Positions 10,893-20,392 of a stretch of DNA of 64,000 nt are shown here, piece after piece. Origin of the DNA: Vairimorpha ceranae (Eukaryota; Microsporidia; Nosematidae); contig NW_020169312.1 of assembly GCF_000988165.1 (NCBI RefSeq), positions 1 to 64,000 on the forward strand. The letters are read 5' to 3'. The translations under genes and the position numbers were made by a program. How positions within the stretch are numbered: the stretch's first letter is position 1; every line of letters begins with the position of its first letter. The notes beneath the pieces are model-generated. The model did no database searches. It worked only from the letters and a program-made list of their open reading frames with translations, and was not told where the DNA came from.

Positions 10893-11226
10893 AATAACAC
10901 TTTTTTTATCAAAAACTAAAACAAGATTTTAATTAACTTTCCCTTGTAAAATATTTAAAATTAATTAAAAAGATAATTACACTTTTTTTATCAAAAAATA
11001 AATACAAGATTTTAATTAACTTTCTCTTGTAAATTATTAAAAATTAGTTAAAAAGATAATAACACTTTTTTTATCAAAAACTAAAACAAGATTTTAATTA
11101 ACTTTCCCTTGTAAATTATTTAAAATTAATTAAAAAAATAATAACACTTTTTTTATCAAAAAATAAATACAAGATTTTAATTAACTTTCTCTTGTAAATT
11201 ATTTAAAATTAGTTAAAAAGATATAA
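10893..11226. repeat. Four-copy ~82 bp tandem repeat with alternating (ABAB) subtypes
   Basis: The landmark CACTTTTTTTATC occurs at 10898, 10980, 11063 and 11145, giving periods of 82, 83 and 82. Copies 1 and 3 share AAACTAAAACAAG and CTTTCCC; copies 2 and 4 share AAATAAATACAAG and CTTTCTC. The array therefore probably arose by duplication of a ~165 bp dimer. It lies just upstream of the secreted-protein gene that starts at 10818. Confidence 0.9.
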
Positions 11227-11439
11227 ATTATTAAAAAAATATAGTAAAAATCGGTAGAAAAATGGAATATGGGCACTTGATGGGTATTTTAAGATCATAG
11301 GCGCTTGGTGAACATATCAATAATAATAACAATAATAATTGTAAAATTTAAAATAAATTAAAAAAATATTTAATTAACTCAAAGTAGTTTTGATAATTCA
11401 AAAAACATCTCATTTTTGAAAAGGTCACAAAACATATAA

Positions 11440-12000
11440 AAATTAAAAAACGTTTGATTATGTGGTCTTCGTACTCTTTTTTAGGTTTACATTTCTAGTT
11501 TAATCTTATTATTAAGGTATTTGACGGGTACGTGTGTACAGCCGTAAAGAGTCTAAAAGGTGATATTTTTGTGCTACAATGCCGTGTGAGAAATTGTTTT
11601 TTTTCTATTTCGTCTCTTATAAGCCGCCCATTAATCAAAATGGATTATACTATTTGGACGCACAACATTTTCTATTATCGAAATCATGACATCACGATTC
11701 CAAAAAGCACCACCAAGAAAAAGGCTTTGGTTGATTTAGTACTTGTATCTGCCATGGTTAACGCACAATCTGGCCGTTTAATACCTCGTACTTATTGACT
11801 TTTCATATACATAATTTAGCTCAGTCTTGTCGACCTGTACAACAATGTTCGGGCCTCCTAACCAAACCGAATAGTTATCAAAAAAAGATTTTCTTTTATT
11901 CGTTTATTTCTTTTAAATGCTGCGTATTATTTTACACTCAAACCACTTACAAAATTCATTATATATCAGATTGCTTTGACCCTTTTACTAGATAAAATAT
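11440..12000 (-). pseudogene. Merlin/IS1595-type DDE transposase remnant
   Basis: On the minus strand the stretch around 11811-11870 reads GGPNIVVQVDKTELNY, the first catalytic Asp region of IS1595/Merlin transposases. Further along come ISIIENVVRPNSIIHFD and WAAYK (about 11580-11680, second Asp region) and TYPSNTLIIRLN (about 11497-11530), which corresponds to the conserved H-T-x-x-I/V-E region, here degraded. Stops occur between blocks. The plus-strand open frame at 11532-11798 is a shadow of this remnant. Its closest relative in the window by motif is the remnant at 54.69-55.33 kb. Confidence 0.7.
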
Positions 12001-12845
12001 GACTTTAAATTGTTCCACCGGGGATACTTTTAAATTATAAAAAAATCGGATAAAATTGAACGCCTGCACCTGTAAAACTTGCACTTTTTATTATAACAAC
12101 ACAAAACATACCCCAAACTTTCTTCGCTATAAGATTTAAAATACATTTCCATGCTAGAATGTAAGCAATATAATTTATCATAAAAAAGGTTGCTGTTTAT
12201 TAAATATTTAAATATTTATTCCTGTAATTTTTGTCAACATTTTCAATTCATTCTGAAAGTAGCATTAAAGAATCTTAAATATTTAAAATTTTAAATATAC
12301 GGGCACTTGTCTGCTGTTGAAATTATATTTTGAATAGTGACATTGTATTGGCGTCATTTCAAAATCTTACATTTTTATTAACACCTTGCAATTTGTTCTT
12401 AAAATCTTTACTTACAAATGATTGTGTCTAGTGAAAAAATAAATAAATTTATCGACAAAAATTTTTTTGCAAAAAATAATTTTTTAAGTTCATATCTTAT
12501 GAAATAATTTTTATTTAATTTATCCCGATAAAAACTTAATTTACTTAAAAAATAATATATAATTTAACAATTATTTTTTTTATTTACATTTAATCATAAT
12601 GCGTTTCTAATAACTAAATACTCAAGCTATGTATAAACCAGAAAGCAAAGTAAGATTATTATACAATTACTTATTAGTTAGATATCTAATACCACTTTCT
12701 TGATTTATTTTTTGTTAAAAAGATCTAGTATCTAAAACAAAGTATTTATTTTCTGTGTTAAGATTATAAGTTTATGTGCAAAAAAAATAATTTACATAAT
12801 TTGAATATAACCATTTTCCATAAAATTGATAAATAGTAGTATGAT
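12001..12845. other. Intergenic, no gene seen
   Basis: AT-rich stretch. The left part may hold the decayed N-terminal half of the Merlin-type transposase, but no motif is readable. Confidence 0.35.
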
Positions 12846-12849
12846 AAAA

Positions 12850-13070
12850 TACCACAAGTTAAAAATTTTTTAATTTTATGAATTTTCTAAAATTTTATTT
12901 TTAATAAATAAAATAATCAAAAAGAGGAGTACACAAAAAGTTATATGAAAGAGCATTTTTATAATAGTAAGAAAAAACATAGTAATCAAAACGGGTCATT
13001 TAAAAGAGATATTTAGAAAATTATTTTAAATCAAGACAGCTACCCCGGTCTTTTCTCAAGTAACTTAAAA
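12850..13070 (+). mobile_element. Fragment of the Tc1-type element, second copy
   Basis: This segment aligns with 4480-4690 inside the Tc1-type element. Shared words include ATGAATTTTCTA, TACACAAAAA, ATGAAAGA and GTAATCAA/GTAACCAA. No inverted-repeat ends are visible nearby, so it is an internal fragment. Confidence 0.65.
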
Positions 13071-13181
13071 ATTAATAAAATAACTTTATTGGTTCGTTAA
13101 AATTAGACAAAATTTTACTTTTAATAACACTAATGTGATATAAAAAAAAATATATATAAATAAGATTTACACCACTTTTAT

Positions 13182-13841
13182 TTAAAAATGTTTTTTGATT
13201 TCTTTTTTTACAATATTAATAATATTATCTGCATCATTCACAAGAACACCAATCCAACCAACCTTTTTTGCACTTTCAATGTTTTTAATATTATCATCAA
13301 AAAATAAAATTTTTGTCAAATCCGACTTTTTAATAACTTGGTTGACAAATTCAAATGCTTCAACTGAAGGTTTACAAATAACTTCTTTATTTTTTTTATA
13401 TCCTACACAAAATAATGTATCAATGTATGGTGTCAATTTCAACACATCTAAAACATGTTCTGATTGTTTACTATTGGTATTTGTAAAACAAAAAATAGGG
13501 ATATTATTCTGTCTTTGATAACCTTTGCCTGTAATTTCTCTTAGAAAATCGATTAATTTGTCATTGCTTGATAATAAAGAAGTCATGTCTTCATTGACAT
13601 TATCCATGCCTTTATAAAGATTATCACTGATTGGAAAATCTTTAAGAAATCCCTTATAATGAAGCCCATACATATGCGTATACATTGTGCTTAATTTATC
13701 GTATTCTTCAAATGACATTTTTATATCAGTCTCAAGATGCTTATAGCCTGCCATTCTTCTGGCTGTTATAATTTCATGATTCTCTTTGTATAAAGTGCCA
13801 TCAATGTCGAATATAATAAACCTATCTCTGTCTTTATACAT
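13182..13841 (-). CDS. HAD-superfamily phosphatase, pyrimidine 5'-nucleotidase (Sdt1/Phm8) type
   Basis: This 219-residue protein is a haloacid dehalogenase hydrolase. Near the N-terminus lies FDIDGTLYKE, with the nucleophile Asp and the acid/base Asp two residues on. The motif II region is CFTNTN, motif III is the Lys in ICKPSVEAF, and motif IV is FFDDNIKNIESA, which binds the magnesium. The order and the GTLY variant match the Sdt1/Phm8-type nucleotidases of fungi, which dephosphorylate pyrimidine nucleotides or lysophosphatidate. The first in-frame ATG is at 13841 (MYKDRDRF); the frame is open slightly further upstream but without ATG. No C run lies directly before the ATG; the nearest CCC is about 60 bases upstream. 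Substrate is not certain from sequence. Confidence 0.85.
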   Translation of the reverse strand: MYKDRDRFIIFDIDGTLYKENHEIITARRMAGYKHLETDIKMSFEEYDKLSTMYTHMYGLHYKGFLKDFPISDNLYKGMDNVNEDMTSLLSSNDKLIDFLREITGKGYQRQNNIPIFCFTNTNSKQSEHVLDVLKLTPYIDTLFCVGYKKNKEVICKPSVEAFEFVNQVIKKSDLTKILFFDDNIKNIESAKKVGWIGVLVNDADNIINIVKKEIKKHF

Positions 13842-14240
13842 CGATGTATCAATACTTTTCAAAAATCAGTGTTTTTAATTATTTTCATTTGCAGGGATCA
13901 GATAAAAAATTTTGTGTTTTAAGGTAATAATTTTGTTTGTAAAATTAATCTTATTGACGCAATGTTGTAAACAAAGTTAATTTACAAAAATTTTTTTACA
14001 GTAGAGAAATAAAAACATAGAATTTTATTATTTTCAAAAAACCCGTAAAAAATAATAATTAGAATTTTAAAAAGACTATTTTGCCCTATAAAAACGTGTT
14101 CTTAATAAGATTACAAGGTTTAAATATTTAAATGTTTTATTTTATTTTCATAATAAAAGAAAATAAATCTTACCCAAAAATTAAAAATAATATTTTAAAA
14201 TTTCAATTCAAAATAATAAAATTTAAAAATTTATAATCCT
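13842..14240. other. Intergenic, no feature seen
   Basis: AT-rich sequence between the HAD gene promoter and a Tc1 remnant. Nothing recognisable. Confidence 0.4.
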
Positions 14241-15205
14241 TATGTTAAAAGATGAAAAGCTTTTGCTTAGGCTCAGAATTGTAGCTGAATATAAATTTAA
14301 AAAATGTGAAATAAAAATTTAGAAAAAAATTAAATTTATATTCTTCCCACCTCTCTAGAGCAACGGGCGAATATGTAAAAAAGGAACAATTATTTGAACT
14401 AAGAGGTCAGGTAGAAAATCTTTGTTTTATGACATTACTTTATTGTATCTTGGCAAGGGAAAAAAGGATCCATTAATAGATTCAAAAAAACCGGCAGTAA
14501 AAGTTTATAAAATTAGAAAAAAGAAAGTGATTTCTATGAATATTCGTATGTAGCTAGTTAATTTGAATTTATAAGCAGGAGAAGGGCATGTAAATTACTT
14601 TTATAAAAAAATATTCAGGATAGATTAAGACTAGCAACAGAATATTATTGCAAAGGTGAAAATTACTTAAAAGTATTATATGGAGTGATGAATCTAAAAT
14701 ATCACTGCTTTGATCAGATGGAACAATTTACTGCCGCTGGAAAGACGGTTTGTGGTATGATATGAAAAATTAAAAACTTACTGTTAAGCATGGTGGTGGT
14801 TCAATCATGGATTGGGGATGTTTTTCTGAAAATGTGTTGGAAATATTAATATTATTGGAGGTAAAATGGATAATTTGAAATATACAACAATTCTCAATGA
14901 TAATTTATTCAGAAGTACCAAAGATTTCAATTTAAAAGATTTTTTATTTCAATAAGATAATGACCCAAAGCTCACGAAGGTGTTTTTAGATTTAAAAGTA
15001 TTAACTTATTAAACGGCAATTACAGTCACCTGATTTAAATCCAATTGAGGATCTATGGTATGTCCTGAAGAAAAATGTTTGTAGTAAACGGTGTAAAAAT
15101 ATACAAGAATTAAAAGTTTCTGAAGTAAAAAAATGTAAAGAATAAGCAAAAAAATTTGCCAAAAGTTAGTATCAGGATTGATTAAAAAATATTAAGCAGT
15201 AATTA
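14240..15205 (+). pseudogene. Tc1-type transposase remnant, third copy
   Basis: Tc1 landmarks appear in order: ILWSDESK (about 14675, first catalytic Asp), KHGGGSIMDWGCFS (about 14785), QQDNDPKAHE (about 14955, second Asp) and SPDLNPIEDLW (about 15025, with the catalytic acidic position). Stops and frameshifts separate them. Only about half of the positions agree with the blocks at 4255-5250, so this is a different Tc1 lineage or a much older copy. Terminal inverted repeats were not found. Confidence 0.85.
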
Positions 15206-15239
15206 GAGCAAGAGGGTGTCATACAAGATATTAATAAAA

Positions 15240-15888
15240 AAATTATATTTTTTATTCTCACCTAAAATTTATTTTTATTAAAATCACCTAACTATTTAAT
15301 TAGATATAAAAACAAAACTAACGATACAGTAAAAATGTTTTTAAAAACATGTGCATTTAACCTTAGTATTGGCTTGTAGAAGATGGTTATCCGAAAACAT
15401 GGGTTTATTTAAAAATATAATAAATACTAAAATTAACCAAACATATTCTTTCTGAATATTATTAGCAACAGCCTTCCAACACATATTTTTAAATTGATAA
15501 ATAAATTTAAAAGAGGATATTTAAAACAAAACCAAAAATACACGTGAAAATGTATTTAAAAACATGTGCACTAAATCTTAGTTATTTATAAATAAATTTT
15601 ATTTATCAATTCCGCTACTGTTGATGTTAGTGTTTTTTTAAGAAGAAGATCTTATTTTGAAAAAATATTCTTGGGATTAGATTAACATCTAATCTATTCT
15701 TCTTTGCAAGATTTAATTTGCTGTTTGTGGTATTATTTTCGTACCACATTTTTTTTAATAAGCCAATAGGGTATTATATCAATTTGAAACGTCACATATA
15801 ATAGTAATTAAATTAAAATATTAATACATTTTTAAAACGAGAATGCTCATTTGATGCCCCTAAATATAAATAAGGAAGTTAATTAGCT
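15240..15888. other. Intergenic, no gene seen
   Basis: AT-rich sequence. ACATGTGCA occurs at about 15349 and 15564 with similar flanks (TTTAAAAACATGTGCA), a short direct repeat of unknown meaning. Confidence 0.4.
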
Positions 15889-16143
15889 TTAACGAGTCAA
15901 AATAGTTCTAATAGATGCAGCATTTCTACAAATTAAACTTATTGTAACAAAAACACCCTTTACACGGAAATTTACGGGTCTTATAGCATCATCGAATGCT
16001 TTCTTGCCACAGGCACAATTCCTGGCAAATACTCTACAGTTAAATTTTGACATGCAGGTTTCTAGACATTTTTTAGCTTTTAAGCTTACTCTTTTATTTT
16101 TTCGTATCCGCCATAATCTAGGTTTTTTTATTGTAGATGTCAT
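15889..16143 (-). CDS. Small basic Cys-containing reading frame, unknown
   Basis: From the ATG at 16143 an 84-residue frame runs to 15889. It is strongly basic and has Cys at several spots (CLETCMSKFNC, RNCACGKK). Its GC content is clearly higher than the surroundings, which argues for recent selection or foreign origin. No C run precedes the ATG. The opposite strand is also open over much of the segment, so strand choice is uncertain. No family recognised; it may be a transposon fragment. Confidence 0.3.
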   Translation of the reverse strand: MTSTIKKPRLWRIRKNKRVSLKAKKCLETCMSKFNCRVFARNCACGKKAFDDAIRPVNFRVKGVFVTISLICRNAASIRTILTR

Positions 16144-16149
16144 GCCCAC

Positions 16150-17836
16150 AAAAATAGGCTTCGTCCTTTAAGTATTCTTTTAATATACTTTTAATAATAT
16201 TATTATTAAATCTATTTATTCGTTTTTTTAAGCAAAATCCTAAAAAGGGCTACCTTTGTTCAAATTACCAAAATCATACTAATCTTTATTTTTATTTTAC
16301 CTTTATTTTTAAAGTTTTTATTTAGATAATTTTTTATTTTTTATAATTGAAAGTTTCAAATAAAAATAAACTTAAAATAAATTTCTCTGTCGTAGCCAGA
16401 GCTATGACAGTAGATAAAATTAGTAGTTCTGTCACCAATCACAAGTATTCGCTAAAAAACATATTTTGCTTTTTTATACTATGCTTGCAGATTATACTAT
16501 TCTTTATCATTTTTAAATTCTGTATATTTTTATTATACTATAATTTAGCTTATTATAAATTATTTATAGATTTATTTATTAAAAATAAATTTAAGTACAG
16601 ATTCTCATTTTAATGTTTAAATTAACTTCGTAACAAAATTATTTCTAGCACTGCTTTATAACGAAAATTTTTTAACTTTAGAAAATGTACATATTTGTAC
16701 GCCATAACCTATTTATTCCCTTAGATAATCATTTTACTATAAAAATTGCAAAAAAGTTGATAATATTAATTCTTTTATTGAAAGTAATAAGTACATTTTT
16801 AAAAAAATAATTAATAATGTTGTGGTAGATAATGAAATAAAAAAAGTAATTCTTACTTTTTTTACATATTTTTAGTATTAAAACAAACATTAACCAGTCA
16901 TAAATTTACCATTATTTAATATATTTTGTATCATTGAAAAAAAAGATACCTTACGCTCGCTTTATAAAAAATTAGAGCTTCTTCGTATTTAATTTTTATA
17001 ATAACAATCTTAAAACTGTTTATGTAAAATGATTAAACCGTATTCTAATAAAAAGTCTTTGCAATTGTGTCTTAAGGTTGTTTAATTATTTTAAATTAAC
17101 GTATATTTAAACCTAATTGCCCAATACTTAAATTCAATCTTATACTAACAAACCTTTAAAAATTATTTTTTTAAAGTTTTAAATCTTTTACAAATAGACA
17201 CAAGTTACATATATTTTTTTTTAGTTATTGTCTTTTTGCTTTATTTTAAAAACATTAGAACGAAATTTCTAGATATCTTTTATAATTTGTAAGTTATTTC
17301 TACTTTTTACCATTTTTAATAAAATATTATGTTATAATGTCTACTAGTCTTGTACATACACTAAACTTTAATCACTTGTTTTACTAATTATGTGTATGTG
17401 TTTTGATAAAAATTTTAAATTTTTGTTTATTTTGCATGCGTCTTTCGTGGATTAAAGTAAAATTATTTAAAAAATTATATGTTGCTTAGACGAACATATA
17501 ATAACTCTATAAACCCTTAAAAAATCCCCTTGTATTTTATTTTAAAAACTTAACTGTTAATTAAACCACAACTAAAATATACGTAAGATTCTTTCTAAAG
17601 AACACAGTAAAATAAATTTAAATATTAACGTGTAAACTTACAATTTTTTGTCTACTAAAAGCTAGATAGCATAACTCTGCTACTAGTACTAATTTTTATT
17701 TTTAATAAGTCAGTATTTAATAAAATTATAACGTTAAATTATATTGTATTAATTTTACGTGTCTCAGCTTCTATTCAAAATTCTTCAAAACATTGTTTCA
17801 CTACAAAAAATATAAAACCCATAACAAAAATTTAGC
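16150..17836. other. Long AT-rich intergenic stretch before the gene-dense core
   Basis: About 1.7 kb without a convincing gene. A 69-codon frame from the ATG at 16404 to 16613 encodes a polar start and one very hydrophobic A+T-driven segment (Phe, Ile, Leu); it has no C-run motif and I do not call it. The region marks the boundary between the transposon-rich left part and the housekeeping block. Confidence 0.4.
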
Positions 17837-18373
17837 ATGCGCGAATCTAACATAAGCCCAGATAAAAAAATTGAATTCTTTTGGCAGCGTACGTTTAAAA
17901 ATGCTACAGAAAGCAAGCTTAACTTAAAAGACATTATTTTACCTCTCGCACGAATAAAACGACTTATGAAAGTAGAAGAAGGAGTAAGAATGGTTGCATC
18001 AGAAGTTCCTATAATTTTTAGTTTAGTGGCTGAAAAATTTGTTGAAGAACTAACGCTACGAGCGTGGATTAATACTGAAGAAAATAAAAGACGGATTTTA
18101 CAACTGAATGATATTTCTGTAGCAGTAAAAACATCTGAGATGTACGATTTTTTGGTTTATGTCGTGCCCAGATGTGAAATGAACAATGTTTTTGATAGAA
18201 TGCTTGGATCTAGTGATAAATTATATCAGCATATTCCTGTTGTGCTTGGGAAATCGCCAATGTCCCTAAAAAATAATATGTGCTCGTCTTTTAAAAATAA
18301 CGACCAGTGTAATTTAAGCATAGAATACATAATGAATAAAAAAAAAGATGAAGAAGATACAAAGGATATGTAA
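17837..18373 (+). CDS. HAP5: CCAAT-binding factor subunit C (NF-YC/HAP5), histone fold
   Basis: 178 residues. Residues 33-111 form a histone fold of the NF-YC type: LPLARIKRLMK at 35-45, then RMVASEVPIIFSLVAEKFVE and the helix ending in VAVKTSEMYDFL. NF-YC pairs with NF-YB (HAP3) and binds CCAAT boxes together with NF-YA (HAP2). The C-terminal ~65 residues are polar and end in a K/D/E-rich tail. CCC lies 16 bases before the ATG (17818-17820), within TATAAAACCC. It is the first gene of a plus-strand run; TRS20 follows after 50 bases. DR1/DRAP1 histone folds are the main alternative, but the LPLARIKRLMK start fits HAP5 better. Confidence 0.88.
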   Translation: MRESNISPDKKIEFFWQRTFKNATESKLNLKDIILPLARIKRLMKVEEGVRMVASEVPIIFSLVAEKFVEELTLRAWINTEENKRRILQLNDISVAVKTSEMYDFLVYVVPRCEMNNVFDRMLGSSDKLYQHIPVVLGKSPMSLKNNMCSSFKNNDQCNLSIEYIMNKKKDEEDTKDM

Positions 18374-18423
18374 ATAAATAGATAAATAAATTAATATTCT
18401 TATTATTTAATATTTTTACCCAT

Positions 18424-18819
18424 ATGGAAATACTTATTATTATTAATGAAAAAAATGACCTAGTATATAAACAATCTTTTCCTTCTTGTCAAAAATTAGA
18501 TAAAATATTTATGGATCTATTAGTGGTCAGTTATGGATCAATAGACATATTAAATAATTTATTGAAATCTACTACCGCAAATTATTTAGGATGTATTGAT
18601 ACTTTTAAAGATTATAAAATTAGTGCTTTAATTTATCCTTCAGCTTATAAATGTATTTTTGTGCACAAACAGTCCAAAGACATAAAGAAATTTATGTTTG
18701 ATGTTTATTATTTAATCAAGTATATGATTATTTATGAAATAACAGACTATTCTAGAGAAATTGAAGGAGTTGAACAAAATATCATTAATTTGTATAAAAA
18801 ATACTACAAACTTAACTAA
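18424..18819 (+). CDS. TRS20: TRAPP complex subunit, sedlin/TRAPPC2 (Trs20) family
   Basis: 131 residues with the longin-like fold of sedlin. A beta-strand start (MEILIIINEKNDLVYKQSF) is followed by a helix and loop, then YLGCIDTFKDYKISALIYPS and FMFDVYYLIKYMI, which parallel the YLKTVDKFNEW and FFTDVYDLY segments of TRAPPC2. TRAPP tethers ER-derived vesicles at the Golgi and activates the Rab Ypt1. CCC overlaps the base two before the ATG (18419-18421), giving a very short leader. The gene sits 50 bp after HAP5 and 58 bp before ASE1. Trs23 and Bet5 are related longin-fold alternatives but are less similar in these segments. Confidence 0.75.
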   Translation: MEILIIINEKNDLVYKQSFPSCQKLDKIFMDLLVVSYGSIDILNNLLKSTTANYLGCIDTFKDYKISALIYPSAYKCIFVHKQSKDIKKFMFDVYYLIKYMIIYEITDYSREIEGVEQNIINLYKKYYKLN

Positions 18820-18877
18820 TTTATCTTTAAAAATAAATATCTTTTTATGCATATGTTTATTGTTTTTTTACCCATAG

Positions 18878-20152
18878 ATGTACACAGAAATAATTCACAA
18901 TATAAATAAAAAATTTATCGATTTACAATCGGTCTTATCTACAATTATTCCGCTACAAAAAATATCCAAAAATCCTACAGATATTTTTAGAAGTGAATTT
19001 GATAACATTTTAAAATGTATTGATGACATAACTAATAAATTTACTGGTGTTAGAAATAACCTTATTGATGAATGTGTAAAATTAGAAAAAAGTATATATT
19101 TAAAATGTGAGGTACTTAAAATTGATATGCCTAGAATGCCTAACATTTGTAATCTTTACTTTAAAAAAGAATATTTAATGATTGAGTTGAGTAAAATTAA
19201 TCTTTTAGAAAAATATAGATTAAGAGAGATAAATTATTGGGTTAATAAAAGTAAAAAACTGCACTATGAGCTTTACAATGACGATTTCTTACTCGAAATA
19301 ATTGAACCTTCAATAATGTATTTAGAAAATTTAAAAAAATTATATAAATCTTTAAAACAAGATAAAGAAAAAAAAGACATACAAAAAAAAGAACTTGTTA
19401 AGGATCTACAAAGTTTTTACAAAAAATTAGAAATAAATGAAAAAGTGTCAATTTATGATAGATTTGTTATTCTAGAAGAAAAATATAAAACTCATAAAAA
19501 TATGTGCATAAACCGCCAAAAAGAATTAAATGTAATTAAGCAAGAAATTCATGATAAAGAAAATTTACTAAATTTTCCACTTACACGCTTTTTAGATTTA
19601 CTTTCCGACAGATACATTGGTGAACTTAAAGAACGTTGCTACTATTTACAAAATGAATATGAAAAAAAAGTGGAAGAAATTTATTCTGAACATTTTTCTA
19701 CTTTAAAAAATTTATTATTTTTATTTGGCATGAAATTAGAAATTTATGAAAAGAATGATAAAGGTCTTTTACAAATTAAAAATAGAATTAAAGATTTAGA
19801 ATCTAAAAAAGATCTTTTTCTAGAAATTAATAATTTAATAAACAATAGATATGCACTTTTAGAAAGGATGAATGAGTTTGAAAAAATTGCTAGTGATCCA
19901 AAGAGATTATTTAAAAGTAGTTTTCAGCTAAATAGAGAAGAAAAATTTAGGAAAAATGCTTTTCCATCACTTTTAAAACTAGAAACCGAATTAATAGATA
20001 AATTAAAAGAATACACAGAAAAATATGGGATATTCTATAAAAATGAAGAAAATTACGAAAATGTGTTAAAAGCAGAGATAGAAGGACGAATTATTAATAA
20101 GACGGTGTTTATCAACAAATACGATTCTCCATACAAAAAGAAAAAGATGTAA
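18878..20152 (+). CDS. ASE1: Microtubule-bundling protein PRC1/MAP65/Ase1 family
   Basis: 424 residues, almost entirely helical with long coiled coils. The diagnostic part is at about residues 335-385: a helix with FEKIASDPKRLFKSSFQL followed by REEKFRK and a Leu/Glu-rich helix. It matches the PRC1/Ase1 spectrin-type microtubule-binding signature (ERKASDPNR...LLKEEK). These proteins dimerise and crosslink antiparallel microtubules in the anaphase midzone. The protein is about half the size of yeast Ase1, mostly through loss of the C-terminal tail, of which a basic YKKKKM end remains. CCC lies four bases upstream of the ATG (18871-18873). Confidence 0.8.
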   Translation: MYTEIIHNINKKFIDLQSVLSTIIPLQKISKNPTDIFRSEFDNILKCIDDITNKFTGVRNNLIDECVKLEKSIYLKCEVLKIDMPRMPNICNLYFKKEYLMIELSKINLLEKYRLREINYWVNKSKKLHYELYNDDFLLEIIEPSIMYLENLKKLYKSLKQDKEKKDIQKKELVKDLQSFYKKLEINEKVSIYDRFVILEEKYKTHKNMCINRQKELNVIKQEIHDKENLLNFPLTRFLDLLSDRYIGELKERCYYLQNEYEKKVEEIYSEHFSTLKNLLFLFGMKLEIYEKNDKGLLQIKNRIKDLESKKDLFLEINNLINNRYALLERMNEFEKIASDPKRLFKSSFQLNREEKFRKNAFPSLLKLETELIDKLKEYTEKYGIFYKNEENYENVLKAEIEGRIINKTVFINKYDSPYKKKKM

Positions 20153-20154
20153 TA

Positions 20155-20385
20155 ACCATACAAAATTAAAGAGAATAGAGTTATACAAAAATAAAGAAAG
20201 TTAAGTTATAAAAAGATTAGGAAATTAAGTTATACAAAAATAAAGATTTAATATATATTTAAAAATACATAAAATAGAGTTTTACAAAAATGAAGATAAA
20301 TAATTTAACAAAAGTAAAGAAAATTAAGTTTTACAAAAAGAAGAAGTCAAAATACCCTTAAAAAGATAAAGAAGTTGTTTTTTTA
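20155..20385. repeat. Irregular tandem repeats upstream of ARP5
   Basis: Variants of GTTATACAAAAATAAAG recur (about 20180, 20228, 20279, 20327), spaced about 48 bp with decayed copies between. They fill the ASE1-ARP5 spacer. Probably slippage-derived A-rich DNA. Confidence 0.5.
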
Positions 20386-20390
20386 CCCCC
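20386..20390 (+). promoter_or_regulatory. C-run motif that fixes the ARP5 start
   Basis: CCCCC ends two bases before the ATG at 20393. The frame is open for six codons upstream, but those codons contain the C run itself and begin with TTG, so the ATG at 20393 is the real start. Confidence 0.75.
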
Positions 20391-20392
20391 TA

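Noticed and set aside
11532..11798. 88-codon plus-strand frame
   Set aside because: It is the opposite strand of a Merlin-type transposase remnant whose motifs are clear on the minus strand.
13842..13862. N-terminal extension of the HAD protein from a TTG codon
   Set aside because: Microsporidian genes start with ATG; the conserved DIDGTLY lies shortly after the ATG at 13841, so no extension is needed.
16347..16613. Plus-strand frame with a hydrophobic C-terminal half
   Set aside because: Starts with TTG, or with an ATG at 16404; the hydrophobic part is Phe/Ile/Leu from A+T-rich DNA; no C-run signal and no family.
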